A stretch of 64,000 nucleotides of DNA from Bacteroidales bacterium (GTDB lineage: Bacteria; Bacteroidota; Bacteroidia; Bacteroidales; Salinivirgaceae): the NCBI GenBank assembly GCA_012519055.1, contig JAAYQU010000023.1:1-64000 (forward strand). Reading direction: 5' to 3'. Positions 18,495 to 27,423 of this stretch are shown here, piece after piece (the stretch's first letter is position 1; every line of letters begins with the position of its first letter). Both the position numbers and the translations under genes were made by a program. The notes under the pieces were generated by a model. It saw only the letters and a program-made list of their open reading frames with translations, made no database searches and had not been told where the DNA came from.

Positions 18495-19361
18495 CTAATT
18501 TCCAATTTCCAACAGCTCCCATACAGCCAAAATAGCAAAAAGAACAGAAGCCAGACCGTTCAAATTAAAAAATGCAAAATCAACTCGACTTAAATCATCG
18601 GCTTTCACAATTATATGCTGATAGATTAATAATCCACAAAAAACAGATACCGCCAACACATACTTATAACCAAAGCCACCAACAAAGATAGTTGCAATAA
18701 TGAAAGCTGCTGACATACAATGAGTTAACCGTGAAATACATAATGCTCGTTCTACCCCAAAATGAGCGGGTATCGAAAAAAGTCTGTTTTGACGGTCAAA
18801 CTCCTCATCTTGAACAGAATAGATAATATCAAAACCACTTACCCAAGCCCAAACAGCAAAACTTAAAAGTATCGGCAAAATTCTAAATTCGCCCGAAACA
18901 GCCAAAAATGCGCCTATTGGTGCCAATCCCAATCCTATACCTAAAATGTAGTGGCTGATAAATGTAAAACGCTTAGTAAAACTATATCCCAAAACAACAA
19001 GTAAAACTATTGGGCTTAAATAGAAACACAATCTGTTGATAAACCAAGTAACAACAATGAATGCAACAGAATTGATTATAACAAAAATCAGTGCATTCGA
19101 TGGTTTTATAACTCCTTTTGGTATTTCACGACTTGATGTGCGCTCGTTTTCTTTATCAATACGTTTGTCAACGTAGCGATTAAATGCCATAGCAGCATTG
19201 CGGACAAAAACCATACACAGTAAAACATAAATGAGCGTTTTTATATCGAAACCATAATTATAATAGTTGGTTGCCATGAAAAAACCCACTATTGCAAAAG
19301 GCATAGCAAACAACGTGTGGCTAAATTTTACCAACGACAAATAGAGTTTTATTTTACCCAT
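18495..19361 (-). CDS. UbiA-family prenyltransferase (4-hydroxybenzoate polyprenyltransferase-like)
   Basis: Integral membrane enzyme with about eight or nine helices that prenylates an aromatic acid in quinone synthesis. Both Mg-binding aspartate motifs are visible: NRYVDKRIDKENERTSSREI and DIIYSVQDEEFDRQNRLFSI. Bacteroidetes lack ubiquinone, so the substrate is probably a menaquinone precursor; members of this subgroup act as MqnP in the futalosine route. Which route this organism uses cannot be told here. I start at ATG 19361 (288 residues) because MGKIKLYLSLVKFSHTLFAMPFA is the family N terminus. The open frame extends 11 residues further. Confidence 0.87.
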   Translation of the reverse strand: MGKIKLYLSLVKFSHTLFAMPFAIVGFFMATNYYNYGFDIKTLIYVLLCMVFVRNAAMAFNRYVDKRIDKENERTSSREIPKGVIKPSNALIFVIINSVAFIVVTWFINRLCFYLSPIVLLVVLGYSFTKRFTFISHYILGIGLGLAPIGAFLAVSGEFRILPILLSFAVWAWVSGFDIIYSVQDEEFDRQNRLFSIPAHFGVERALCISRLTHCMSAAFIIATIFVGGFGYKYVLAVSVFCGLLIYQHIIVKADDLSRVDFAFFNLNGLASVLFAILAVWELLEIGN

Positions 19362-19457
19362 TTTAAAAATAGTACAAGTGCACAAATTTAGCAAAAAACC
19401 TTGTGTTTCCGAGATTATTATAGTATCATCGTATTGTTTACGTTACAACAATTAAAA

Positions 19458-19472
19458 AATCCCGTAGGGATT
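19458..19472. repeat. Palindrome AATCCCGTAGGGATT
   Basis: Six-base arms AATCCC and GGGATT around GTA, in the divergent gap between the ubiA-like gene and the amidohydrolase. It resembles short intergenic palindromes common in Bacteroidetes. It has no T run and is not an obvious terminator. Confidence 0.45.
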
Positions 19473-19600
19473 ATGGGTTACATAAAACAAATGACAAAAG
19501 CCGAAAAAAAACAATATTAATTAAGAATTGTAATAATTATCTCTTTTATTAATTTCGACTATCTTTACAAATAATTTAGGCTTTTAAATTCAATATAAAC

Positions 19601-20770
19601 ATGGATCAAAATAAGATTAAAGAGCTGGTTGAAGATATTATTCCACAGGTTGAGTCATGGTATAAGTGGTTACATCAAAACCCTGAGCTATCTGGAAAAG
19701 AGTTTAAAACAAATCATTTTATTGTTGATAAGCTAAATAAATTAACACATAAGGGCATTAGAAATATTGCCGGTACAGGCATTGTTTGCGAAATTCAAGG
19801 AAAAGAGCCCGGCAAACATATTGCTTTCAGAGCCGAACTCGATGCACTCCCCATTGAAGAGAAGACCAAAGTAGAATATAAAAGTAAAAACAAAGGCGTT
19901 ATGCATGCCTGCGGACACGATTTTCACATGGCTGCTCTGCTTGGAATTGCTACAATTGTCAGTGAAAACATAAATTCATTAAAAGGTAAAGTTACATTTA
20001 TTTTTCAGCCTTCGGAAGAATCTCTTCCTGGTGGAGCTTTACAAATGATAGAACGAGGATTATTTGCCTCCAAAAAACCCGATTTAATTATAGGACAACA
20101 CGTTTTGCCCGACCTGCCAACAGGATACGTAGGATTTCGTTCGGGAGCATATATGGCTTCAGGAGACGAAATTGAAATTACGATTGAGGGAAAGGGTGGT
20201 CACGGAGCACTGCCACACCTTGCAAACGATGTTGTGTTGGCTTTGTCACAAACAATTGTGTCGTTGCAACAAATAAAATCAAGATTTGTAAATCAAACAG
20301 AACCTTTTGTTCTAAGCTTTGGGAAAATTGAAGCTAACGGCGCCACAAACATATTGCCAGAAACAGCAACTGCGCATGGCACAATGCGAACATTAAACGA
20401 AACGTGGCGCGAAGCTGCCAAAGAACAGATAATCAATATAGTCGAAAAAACAAGTCAAGTGTTTGGCTGCAAAGGTAGCGTTAATATCCGTGACGGTTAT
20501 CCTGTTTTGATTAACGACAAGCACGAAACCGAACAATTAAAACAACTTGCCATAAACATTCTTGGTGAAGAAAAGGTTGTTGATTTACCAATTAGAATGA
20601 CAACTGATGACTTCTCTCGTTTTGCTCAATTGATTCCTGCTGTTTATTATAGGATTGGCGTAACAAACAAAAACAAGAAAGATGTTGGTTTACACTCCCC
20701 TACATTTTTACCTGATATTTCAGCTCTTAAAACAGCAATGTTGCTACCATTAACAGTTATTTTTCAATAG
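19601..20770 (+). CDS. M20-family amidohydrolase/peptidase
   Basis: Zinc-dependent hydrolase of the M20D group (aminoacylase, hippurate hydrolase, IAA-amino acid hydrolase-like) with 389 residues. Seen: RAELDALPI (the aspartate of the first metal motif, about 78-85), MHACGHDFHMAALLG with Cys104 and His106, and FQPSEES with the catalytic/metal glutamate. The dimerisation domain follows (IEGKGGHGALPH). No signal peptide, so it acts in the cytoplasm, cleaving acyl or peptide bonds of unknown substrates. A weak -7 box (TATCTTTA, 19560-19567) lies 33 nt upstream. Confidence 0.9.
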   Translation: MDQNKIKELVEDIIPQVESWYKWLHQNPELSGKEFKTNHFIVDKLNKLTHKGIRNIAGTGIVCEIQGKEPGKHIAFRAELDALPIEEKTKVEYKSKNKGVMHACGHDFHMAALLGIATIVSENINSLKGKVTFIFQPSEESLPGGALQMIERGLFASKKPDLIIGQHVLPDLPTGYVGFRSGAYMASGDEIEITIEGKGGHGALPHLANDVVLALSQTIVSLQQIKSRFVNQTEPFVLSFGKIEANGATNILPETATAHGTMRTLNETWREAAKEQIINIVEKTSQVFGCKGSVNIRDGYPVLINDKHETEQLKQLAINILGEEKVVDLPIRMTTDDFSRFAQLIPAVYYRIGVTNKNKKDVGLHSPTFLPDISALKTAMLLPLTVIFQ

Positions 20771-20817
20771 AAAGCATCTTTGCAGAACTCACATTAATTA
20801 TGGTCACTTGTATAAAA

Positions 20818-20858
20818 GTAAAAAGTACCCTGCTTTTACAACAGCAGAGTACTTTTAC
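20818..20858. terminator. Bidirectional intrinsic terminator
   Basis: AAAAGTAC and CTGCT on the left pair with AGCAG and GTACTTTT on the right, with one C-A mismatch, giving a 13-bp stem with A-rich and T-rich flanks. It sits between the convergent amidohydrolase and the T9SS-cargo gene and can serve both. Confidence 0.75.
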
Positions 20859-20897
20859 CACAAAAATTATGAAAACTTAAAAAACTTATCTTTAAAG

Positions 20898-21599
20898 CTA
20901 CTGCTTAATCAATTTTTTTGTTTCTATTATTTTTCCGTTATCAGTTAATTGAACCATATAAATTCCCGATTTTATAAAACTTAAATCTAATAGTTCTTGA
21001 TCACTATTAAGCTGCTGCGAGAACATAAGCTGACCAATAGCGTTAAATACTTTTACCGTTTTACCGTATCCTCCTGTAATATTTAGCTCACCATTTGTTG
21101 GGTTTGGATAAATTTTCATGTGAACTTTATCAGCTTCTTTGATAGAAGTAAAATAATCGGCAACAACAACAATACGAGTAGAATCACTTGGATTATTACT
21201 ATCAAAGGCTGTCATTGCTATTCTTGCAATACCTTCTTCTGCAGTTTCTGAAAAAATTTCAACACCTAAATTTTCTTCTGAAAACTCACCAGGTTGAATC
21301 GTTACAAATCCGGGGCTCTCATTAATGTGTGGAGGTAAACAAGCACCAGCCCAACAAAACGAGATCTCTATTTCTCCAAATGTTTCTAAAACTTGTTTGC
21401 GGAACTTGACCTCAACAGGATTTTCACTTACGTTTTTCACCTTCAGGTATGTAGCCAAAAAGTCTCCTGCATTTCCTTTTACAACATAATTCTGACCTGC
21501 TGGAATAATATTTCCATCTAAGTCATATATTTCAATACTTTGAGCACCGAGAAAGAATGATGCCAAAACAAAAATTACAAATAGTAGTTGTTTTTTCAT
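20898..21599 (-). CDS. Small T9SS-sorted secreted protein
   Basis: Secreted protein of 233 residues. The Sec signal peptide is MKKQLLFVIFVLASFFLGAQ. A beta-rich middle domain (about 25-150) has one CWAGAC pair. The C-terminal type A sorting domain (about 160-233) carries KIYPNPTNGELNI, VKVFNAIGQLMF, LDLSFIKSGIYMVQL and the final TKKLIKQ. The sorting domain directs export by the type IX system. The middle domain resembles an Ig-like fold, with no enzymatic motif. It is the last gene of a four-gene minus-strand set (tlpA, DUF6029, Omp28-like, this gene), so it may be a partner or client of that redox module. Confidence 0.85.
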   Translation of the reverse strand: MKKQLLFVIFVLASFFLGAQSIEIYDLDGNIIPAGQNYVVKGNAGDFLATYLKVKNVSENPVEVKFRKQVLETFGEIEISFCWAGACLPPHINESPGFVTIQPGEFSEENLGVEIFSETAEEGIARIAMTAFDSNNPSDSTRIVVVADYFTSIKEADKVHMKIYPNPTNGELNITGGYGKTVKVFNAIGQLMFSQQLNSDQELLDLSFIKSGIYMVQLTDNGKIIETKKLIKQ

Positions 21600-21661
21600 A
21601 AGCTTATGTTTTTTAGTTAGTATTATGGCTGCAAAATTCGTGCCTTATATATTGATTTTTA

Positions 21662-22483
21662 TTACTCAATATTTTTGTAATTTGTTTGTAAAACCTCATC
21701 ATCTATGTTAGTAACAAAAACAACGACAGAAAGTTTATTTACCCTCCATTCCCCGTCAATAGACACAGAATATGTAGTATCAAACTCATTTTGGTCATTA
21801 AAAACAAAATTGTTTCCTAAATGACTTGTTGTAAATCCGTGTCTTAACATATGATTATGAACGTAATCGTCTACCGTTTCACCTCCCGGAAAACGTTGTG
21901 CTCCTACAACTGAATCTTCAACTAATAAAGTAAATACTTTTAAATCGTTTAACGCAATTTCAGGTTTAGTGTTTTTTATTTTTATATTTGTCTTGATATC
22001 ACTACTAACAACACTGTTTTCAATTTCTATTGAAAGGCTTGTTGATACCTTTAACGACTCTTCTACCTGTCCTGCCCAATCTGTTGCTGAACTTTGGTTA
22101 GATGATAACAAAGATGATACTATACCGGCAGGGTAACCATTGGGAATAATATGATCATGCAAAGCGGTACCAAAATTGGTTCTATAATCGTATGGCAATG
22201 ATGCAGTAGGTATTGCAAACTTCCCTGCATGAATTGCGATTGGCAACAACTTATCTCCATAAGCATCTTTTAATAAGTTAATTTGAGCGTGTGCCTCCGG
22301 GCAGCTTGTACATAGAAAGCCTGTAAATTCAATTAAAAGCACTCTTTTCGTAACATCAGTAGAAACCGTATCACCATGACCGCCACCACCAACCGCTTCA
22401 TATGGATTTCCTTCTATTATATCACACGAATGCAATATAAATGTTGCAAAAGCAACTGCTAATATCAAATATATTGTCCTCAT
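21662..22483 (-). CDS. Omp28-related lipoprotein with thioredoxin-like CxxC
   Basis: Envelope lipoprotein of 273 residues. The signal peptide ends in the lipobox FILHSC (Cys20). Next comes VLLIEFTGFLCTSCPEAH, a thioredoxin-like strand with a CTSC pair (58-61), then a beta-rich C-terminal half with FPGGETVDDYVHNHMLR. This matches the Omp28 family of Bacteroidetes. The CxxC suggests thiol exchange, or structural use of the fold, in the periplasm or at the surface. It lies 11 nt after the DUF6029 gene and is probably co-transcribed. Confidence 0.85.
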   Translation of the reverse strand: MRTIYLILAVAFATFILHSCDIIEGNPYEAVGGGGHGDTVSTDVTKRVLLIEFTGFLCTSCPEAHAQINLLKDAYGDKLLPIAIHAGKFAIPTASLPYDYRTNFGTALHDHIIPNGYPAGIVSSLLSSNQSSATDWAGQVEESLKVSTSLSIEIENSVVSSDIKTNIKIKNTKPEIALNDLKVFTLLVEDSVVGAQRFPGGETVDDYVHNHMLRHGFTTSHLGNNFVFNDQNEFDTTYSVSIDGEWRVNKLSVVVFVTNIDDEVLQTNYKNIE

Positions 22484-22494
22484 AATCTCTCTTT

Positions 22495-24135
22495 TTAAAA
22501 TGTACTTGATATAGAAAAATTAAATCCCGTTGATGCAGGTACAACTCTACAAACTCCTCCAACACATATTACACCCATACTCTGCCTTCCATATCCTATT
22601 TGAATTCTGTTTGAACCCCTTGTGTAACCCCCACGTACCATAAAGTAGTGCAACTGTTTATCAACTTCTGGATTACCATAATTGTATTGATCAATAAGTG
22701 CGATGAACCAATTAGGCGAGATGGTATATTCCAATGTTCCTGCCAACCAACTTCCGTTTTCCTGTTTTGTTTCAAGATACTGTAATTCAGCTCGTAGAGT
22801 GTGTTTTGGACGTATACGGTATGACAGGTCTCCAACAAAAATAAACGCCTCTATCATACCATCTTTTCCTTCTAAAACTTGTTTATTATAGGCTGTATAT
22901 TGCGCTGTAAAAATACCAGATAGTTTGCTTGTTAGTCTCTTTTGCACCTCTAGGCACAAATCTTCATAGTACCTCTCCTCCCCAACGCTTAGAAACTTGG
23001 TTTCATATCTGTTCCAGTGCGGTCGAAGTGAGTCAAACATTGGTAAATTAGTTGTGTCAATGCTGTTAACCCTGCTGTAACTTAATGTAACAAGTGTTCC
23101 ATATTTACCACCTAATGGTGTATTTCTTTTAAAACGATAAAATATTTCTCCTTTTACACCGGCTTCGCCGTTTAGTGTTGTTGCATAGGGGTACATTGCC
23201 GCCATACTATAAGTATGATTTCTCGATATAGCCGGCAAGTAATTGATAAGCAAGTCATTCTGACGAGCGTTTCTGTCTGACCTAAAACTCATATTATTTA
23301 GCCACTTCCCTCCAACTATTAGTCCAAAGCTTCCTACTGTGTATGATAAATCAGTCATTATTGCTTGTCCAGGCTGATAGTTGTTTTGATTATCAGCAGA
23401 AGGGTCGTTAACTTTGTATGCATATTCAGATACCAATGTAAAACCCCCATTTTGAATATTTAAACGTGATGCAAACAGGGCAACATTTTCAGGTAACTTT
23501 AATAACGGATTTTTATCGGGTTGATATTTAGATACGAAGCTCCCACCAAGGGTTATTTGAGTCTTCATACTGTCAAGTTTAAAAGCTTCGTTTAGTTGAA
23601 ACTCGCCATCTATTCCCCTGACAATACCGGGACCTTGACCAAAAAAGAGTCTCTGTTTTCCGACTAATCCCTTAAAATATATGCCATTATAAGGATTGTG
23701 TTTTACCAAAACTCCCTCAAAAGCATTATCTATACCTAAAGTTTTATCTTCATATGCGCGCAAAGCCATACCGCTTCCAAACTGCTCATAAAAGTTTCCT
23801 ACAGTAAACTCTAATTCGTTATTTTTATAATTGAAAAATTTATACGGAATACCTGTCCCATCATAGTTTTTTGATATTCCTTGCATTGTGTTCAAATAAG
23901 CCTCGAAACGGATCCCTGCTGTAAGCTTTCCGTAATTGTATCTCAAATTACCGTAGGCATTAATTAGAACATCTTCCGGTGCCTCTTCTGCTCCTGTTAA
24001 ACTATCTTTAACATAAGTTTGTCCATCAAGTTGAAAGTTTCCCGAGAACTGACCCCGTATTTCCTCATCTACTTGTGAAAAGCCTGAATATGATAACAAT
24101 AGTGCAATAGCTATTGTCGGTAGTTTTATGCGCAT
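22495..24135 (-). CDS. DUF6029-family outer-membrane beta-barrel protein
   Basis: The 546-residue protein has a Sec signal peptide (MRIKLPTIAIALLLSYSGFSQ) followed by many alternating hydrophobic/polar strands rich in aromatic residues. It ends in FNFSISSTF, a terminal phenylalanine fitting BAM-dependent barrels. I recognise it as DUF6029-like from GNLRYNYGKLTAGIRFEAYLN and FYEQFGSGMALRAYEDK. Function is unknown. It sits between tlpA and the Omp28-like gene, which suggests a barrel coupled to thiol chemistry or T9SS cargo. Confidence 0.78.
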   Translation of the reverse strand: MRIKLPTIAIALLLSYSGFSQVDEEIRGQFSGNFQLDGQTYVKDSLTGAEEAPEDVLINAYGNLRYNYGKLTAGIRFEAYLNTMQGISKNYDGTGIPYKFFNYKNNELEFTVGNFYEQFGSGMALRAYEDKTLGIDNAFEGVLVKHNPYNGIYFKGLVGKQRLFFGQGPGIVRGIDGEFQLNEAFKLDSMKTQITLGGSFVSKYQPDKNPLLKLPENVALFASRLNIQNGGFTLVSEYAYKVNDPSADNQNNYQPGQAIMTDLSYTVGSFGLIVGGKWLNNMSFRSDRNARQNDLLINYLPAISRNHTYSMAAMYPYATTLNGEAGVKGEIFYRFKRNTPLGGKYGTLVTLSYSRVNSIDTTNLPMFDSLRPHWNRYETKFLSVGEERYYEDLCLEVQKRLTSKLSGIFTAQYTAYNKQVLEGKDGMIEAFIFVGDLSYRIRPKHTLRAELQYLETKQENGSWLAGTLEYTISPNWFIALIDQYNYGNPEVDKQLHYFMVRGGYTRGSNRIQIGYGRQSMGVICVGGVCRVVPASTGFNFSISSTF

Positions 24136-24222
24136 TTCGATTCTGTTATTTAATTTAACAGTAGTTGCAAATAGCTATTTGATATTACAACCACAATAAT
24201 AAAATGAAAAGAAGCTTACTAA

Positions 24223-24714
24223 TTACTTTTTAAGCCCCTTTATTTTTTTGTATAGCTCTTCTTCGTCTCCTTCAACATATCCGCTATGCTGCCAAACAAT
24301 ATTACCTGAACCATCAATCAAAAATGTATGGGGAGGGTTTGCTACGTTCATTGCTCTTTTAAAGTCGCCATTTGGATCGCAATAAACCTCAAACTCCCAT
24401 CCTTTAGCGTTAACAAAAGGAGCAACACGAGACATACTTCTGGTATCGTCAATTGAAATTGCGACTATTTTAACTCCCGTCTCTTCTTGCCAGTCAATAT
24501 AATTATCGTGAAAAGCAGAAAGCTCCTTAATACAGGGTTTGCACCAAGTTGCCCAAAAACTTATAACAATTGGTTTCCCTTTATTTGTTATTATTGAAGA
24601 GGTATTGCAAGTTTTACCATTAATGGTTTTTAAATCTACTGATGGTATTTTTTGAGCTGATAGCGAAGTTGCAATTACAATCATTAAAATAGAAAATAGA
24701 ATTTGTTTTTTCAT
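24223..24714 (-). CDS. TlpA-like periplasmic thiol:disulfide oxidoreductase
   Basis: Exported thioredoxin-fold protein of 163 residues. The signal peptide is MKKQILFSILMIVIATSLSA. The redox motif is FWATWCKPCIKEL (Cys58-Lys-Pro-Cys61), and NPPHTFLIDGSGNIVWQHSG carries the cis-proline strand. It most likely reduces disulfides in the periplasm. As first gene of the operon with DUF6029, the Omp28-like protein and a T9SS cargo, it may reduce the CTSC pair of the Omp28-like protein. A possible -7 box on the minus strand (TAGATTTG, 24775-24782) lies about 60 nt upstream. Confidence 0.9.
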   Translation of the reverse strand: MKKQILFSILMIVIATSLSAQKIPSVDLKTINGKTCNTSSIITNKGKPIVISFWATWCKPCIKELSAFHDNYIDWQEETGVKIVAISIDDTRSMSRVAPFVNAKGWEFEVYCDPNGDFKRAMNVANPPHTFLIDGSGNIVWQHSGYVEGDEEELYKKIKGLKK

Positions 24715-24817
24715 TGTTTAATAATTTTATTGGTTTAAAGTTTAACGAAAAATAACGCTTAGATATTATTTACACAAATCTAATCCAAATTTTATTGTTT
24801 ATTACATTACTTTAAAA

Positions 24818-24891
24818 CAAAACGCCCCGTAATTGTCATAAAATGCGCTCAAGTGTAGTGTGACAATATCATAGCGGACCGGGGCATTTTG
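24818..24891. repeat. GC-rich imperfect inverted repeat, possible MITE or small RNA
   Basis: CAAAA-c-GCCCCG (24818-24829) pairs with CGGGGC-a-TTTTG (24880-24891). Inside, TTGTCA (24833-24838) pairs with TGACAA (24861-24866). The 74-nt element is far more GC-rich than the surrounding AT-rich gap. Read on the minus strand it ends GGGGCGTTTTGTTTT, so it could be a terminator-like hairpin; alternatively it is a miniature mobile element or small RNA. Confidence 0.5.
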
Positions 24892-25308
24892 TTGGATAGC
24901 TGAGAAAAAATTCATGCAAGAATACCACCATTTTTTAATACTGTCAACTATTTTACCGCTACAAAACCACTACAACAACATATTATTAAGTCAATAAATT
25001 GCCACGTCAAATATTAAAACTTTAATGTTTTCAACATATTAAAGAATTGAAAACTCACTATAATTAATTCCATTGTAAAAAAAGCATCGGACCTATATTA
25101 TCCAGAAACACAACTACTTGCTTAAAGTAAATTAAATTACACTTCAATGGAAAACATCATCACTGCAAAATATTAAAACAAAAGCTGTTAGAATGGCAAA
25201 ATATCGAATAGGACAAAAAGTTCAGATAGCTTTTACAACTGTAAGCTGATAATTTTCTCCTCTCTAATAAAACTGTGTTACTAAATCTTGTCAATGAGCT
25301 TAAAACGC

Positions 25309-25338
25309 TTGTTAGATTGTTCTTAAATCTTATCTTTG
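25309..25338 (+). promoter_or_regulatory. Bacteroidete promoter of fbp
   Basis: TTG (25309-25311), a 19-base spacer and TATCTTTG (25331-25338) match the -33/-7 consensus of the primary sigma factor of Bacteroidetes. The fbp ATG follows 20 nt after the -7 box, leaving a leader of only about 15 nt. Confidence 0.7.
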
Positions 25339-25357
25339 TAAAAATTAAAAAAAAGCT

Positions 25358-27316
25358 ATGACCGATACTGAACTGAGACTTCTAAAATCATTGTCGCAAA
25401 GGTATCCGACAATTCAAAAAGCAAGTACCGAAATTATTAATTTAAGTGCGATTTTAAACCTGCCAAAAGGCACAGAACACTTTATCTCCGATATTCATGG
25501 AGAATACGAAGCGTTCACACACATACTGAATAATGCATCGGGGGTTATAAAAAGAAAAATTAATGATGTGTTCAAAGATAGTTTGCGACAGTCGGAAAAA
25601 TCACAATTGGCAACATTAATATATTATCCAAAAGAGAAACTCCGATATATCCTCAGAACCGAAGAGAACCCCAAAGAGTGGTATAAAATTACACTACACA
25701 GACTAATAGAAGTTTGTCGCAATGCCAGTGGAAAATATACTCGCTCTAAAGTTAGAAAAATGTTGCCCGCCGATTTTGCTTATGTTATCGAAGAGCTTTT
25801 GCACGAGCACGACTTAGATGTCAACAAATCAGAGTATTACAACTCTATTATAAATGCAATAATCGAAACCGGTAGAGCAGACGCGTTTATATACGAAATT
25901 TGTGTTCTAATAAGAAGACTTACAATAGACCGTTTGCATATTGTTGGGGATATTTATGACAGAGGTCCAAGTCCTGATGTTGTTATAGATACACTTATGC
26001 AGTATCAAGACGTTGATATACAATGGGGCAATCACGATGTTGTTTGGATGGGTGCTGCACTTGGCTCTAAGGCTTGTATAGCCTCTGTAATTAGAATGGC
26101 TGCCAGATACGACAACTTAGCGATAATTGAAGATAATTACGGAATAAATCTGTTGCCCTTAGCCACATTTGCAATAGAAACATACGGAAGTGAGGAGTGT
26201 CTCCCGTTTAAACCAAAAGTCCAAACCAACTACTCGGAATCACAAGAGATGCTTGTAAGGCGAATGCATAAAGCTATTAGCATTATTCAATTTAAACTTG
26301 ACGGACAAATTATTGACAATAATCCATTATTTGATATGGAACATGTCAAACGCATGCATCGTATTGATAAAGAAAAAGGTACAGTTGAAATTGACGGTGA
26401 AATCTATCCACTAAAAGATACGAGTTTCCCAACATTAGATCCTAAAAATCCATATAAGCTGACTGAAGAAGAGACGACTGTGATAGATAGATTGCAAAGT
26501 GCGTTTTTGACATCAGAGAAGTTAAGAAAACACATACAGTATCTTTTCGATAAGGGAAGCATGTATCTGACATACAACTCCAATTTGCTTGTGCACGGAT
26601 GTATTCCCTTAAATGAAGATGGCTCACTGAAAGAGGTTAAGGTTTTGGATAAAAAACTAAAAGGAAAAGCACTGTTCGATGAGCTTGAAAAAATCATGAG
26701 AAGAGCAATGGCTAATGCAAATCAAGGTTTGCCAAACTCATACGAACTTGATTACTTTTGGTATCTGTGGCAGGGACCCGACTCTCCTCTTTTCGGAAAA
26801 AGAAAAATGGCAACTTTTGAAATGTACCTTGTTGAAGATAAAAAAACTCACGAGGAAGAGAAAAATTCATATTTCAAACTACGAGACGACGAAACAGTTT
26901 GCAACAATATTTTAAAAGAATTTGGTCTTAACCCTGATGATAGCCATATTATTAATGGACACACGCCAGTTAAGTTTTCAAGAGGTGAAAACCCTGTTAA
27001 AGCCAACGGAAAGTTAATTGTAATTGACGGTGGAATGTCAAAAGCATATCAACCTGTTACAGGAATAGCTGGTTACACGCTGATATACAACTCTTATGGT
27101 TTGATATTGGTAGCTCATAAATCTTTTGAATCGAAAAAGAAAGCTATCGAAGAGGAGGTTGATATAAGCACCATGCAGACCATATTGAAACGTGTTACAA
27201 GCCGCAAACGTGTTGGCGATACAGATATTGGTATTGAGCTTCAAAAGCAGATTAAAGACTTAGAGTTCTTGTTAAAGGCTTATCGCGAGGGGATTATACG
27301 GGAGCAAAATGTGTAA
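25358..27316 (+). CDS. fbp: Fructose-1,6-bisphosphatase, class III
   Basis: Cytoplasmic gluconeogenic enzyme hydrolysing fructose-1,6-bisphosphate. It has 652 residues, typical of the large class III form of Firmicutes and Bacteroidetes. The metallophosphatase motifs are in order: SDIHGE (44-49), GDIYDRGP (197-204), GNHD (224-227) and INGHTPVK near 530. The N-terminal helical region and long insert between GNHD and the last histidine motif fit the family. It has its own promoter and no close operon partner. The nearest in-frame upstream region has no better start. Confidence 0.96.
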   Translation: MTDTELRLLKSLSQRYPTIQKASTEIINLSAILNLPKGTEHFISDIHGEYEAFTHILNNASGVIKRKINDVFKDSLRQSEKSQLATLIYYPKEKLRYILRTEENPKEWYKITLHRLIEVCRNASGKYTRSKVRKMLPADFAYVIEELLHEHDLDVNKSEYYNSIINAIIETGRADAFIYEICVLIRRLTIDRLHIVGDIYDRGPSPDVVIDTLMQYQDVDIQWGNHDVVWMGAALGSKACIASVIRMAARYDNLAIIEDNYGINLLPLATFAIETYGSEECLPFKPKVQTNYSESQEMLVRRMHKAISIIQFKLDGQIIDNNPLFDMEHVKRMHRIDKEKGTVEIDGEIYPLKDTSFPTLDPKNPYKLTEEETTVIDRLQSAFLTSEKLRKHIQYLFDKGSMYLTYNSNLLVHGCIPLNEDGSLKEVKVLDKKLKGKALFDELEKIMRRAMANANQGLPNSYELDYFWYLWQGPDSPLFGKRKMATFEMYLVEDKKTHEEEKNSYFKLRDDETVCNNILKEFGLNPDDSHIINGHTPVKFSRGENPVKANGKLIVIDGGMSKAYQPVTGIAGYTLIYNSYGLILVAHKSFESKKKAIEEEVDISTMQTILKRVTSRKRVGDTDIGIELQKQIKDLEFLLKAYREGIIREQNV

Positions 27317-27325
27317 GAAAGTATA

Positions 27326-27386
27326 GAACACGGATAACTCAGATGTAATGATTAAAAGGTGAAAGGAGAAAGGTACAAGGTAAAAG
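27326..27386. repeat. Two intergenic repeat units (GAACACGGATAACTC and purine-rich)
   Basis: GAACACGGATAACTCAGATG plus TAA (27326-27348) recurs identically over 23 nt at 29481-29503, on the other side of the neighbouring 674-residue gene. It is followed at 27354-27386 by AAAGGTGAAAGGAGAAAGG plus TACAAGGTAAAAG, one copy of the purine-rich family. Both appear to be dispersed non-coding repeats. Confidence 0.65.
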
Positions 27387-27423
27387 AAATTGACAATTAC
27401 TTTCAACTTTTACTTTTTAATTT

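Larger units (their letters stand above)
24715..25357. other. Long AT-rich divergent intergenic region
   Basis: This 643-base gap separates divergent tlpA and fbp. It holds a possible minus-strand -7 box near 24775, the GC-rich hairpin element at 24818-24891 and the fbp promoter at 25309-25338. The remaining stretch (about 24900-25300) is AT-rich and has stops in all frames. I see no gene or clear RNA structure there. Confidence 0.6.

Noticed and set aside
20898-24714. Polysaccharide utilisation locus
   Set aside because: No SusC/SusD pair or glycoside hydrolase is present; the set is TlpA, DUF6029, Omp28-like and a T9SS cargo.
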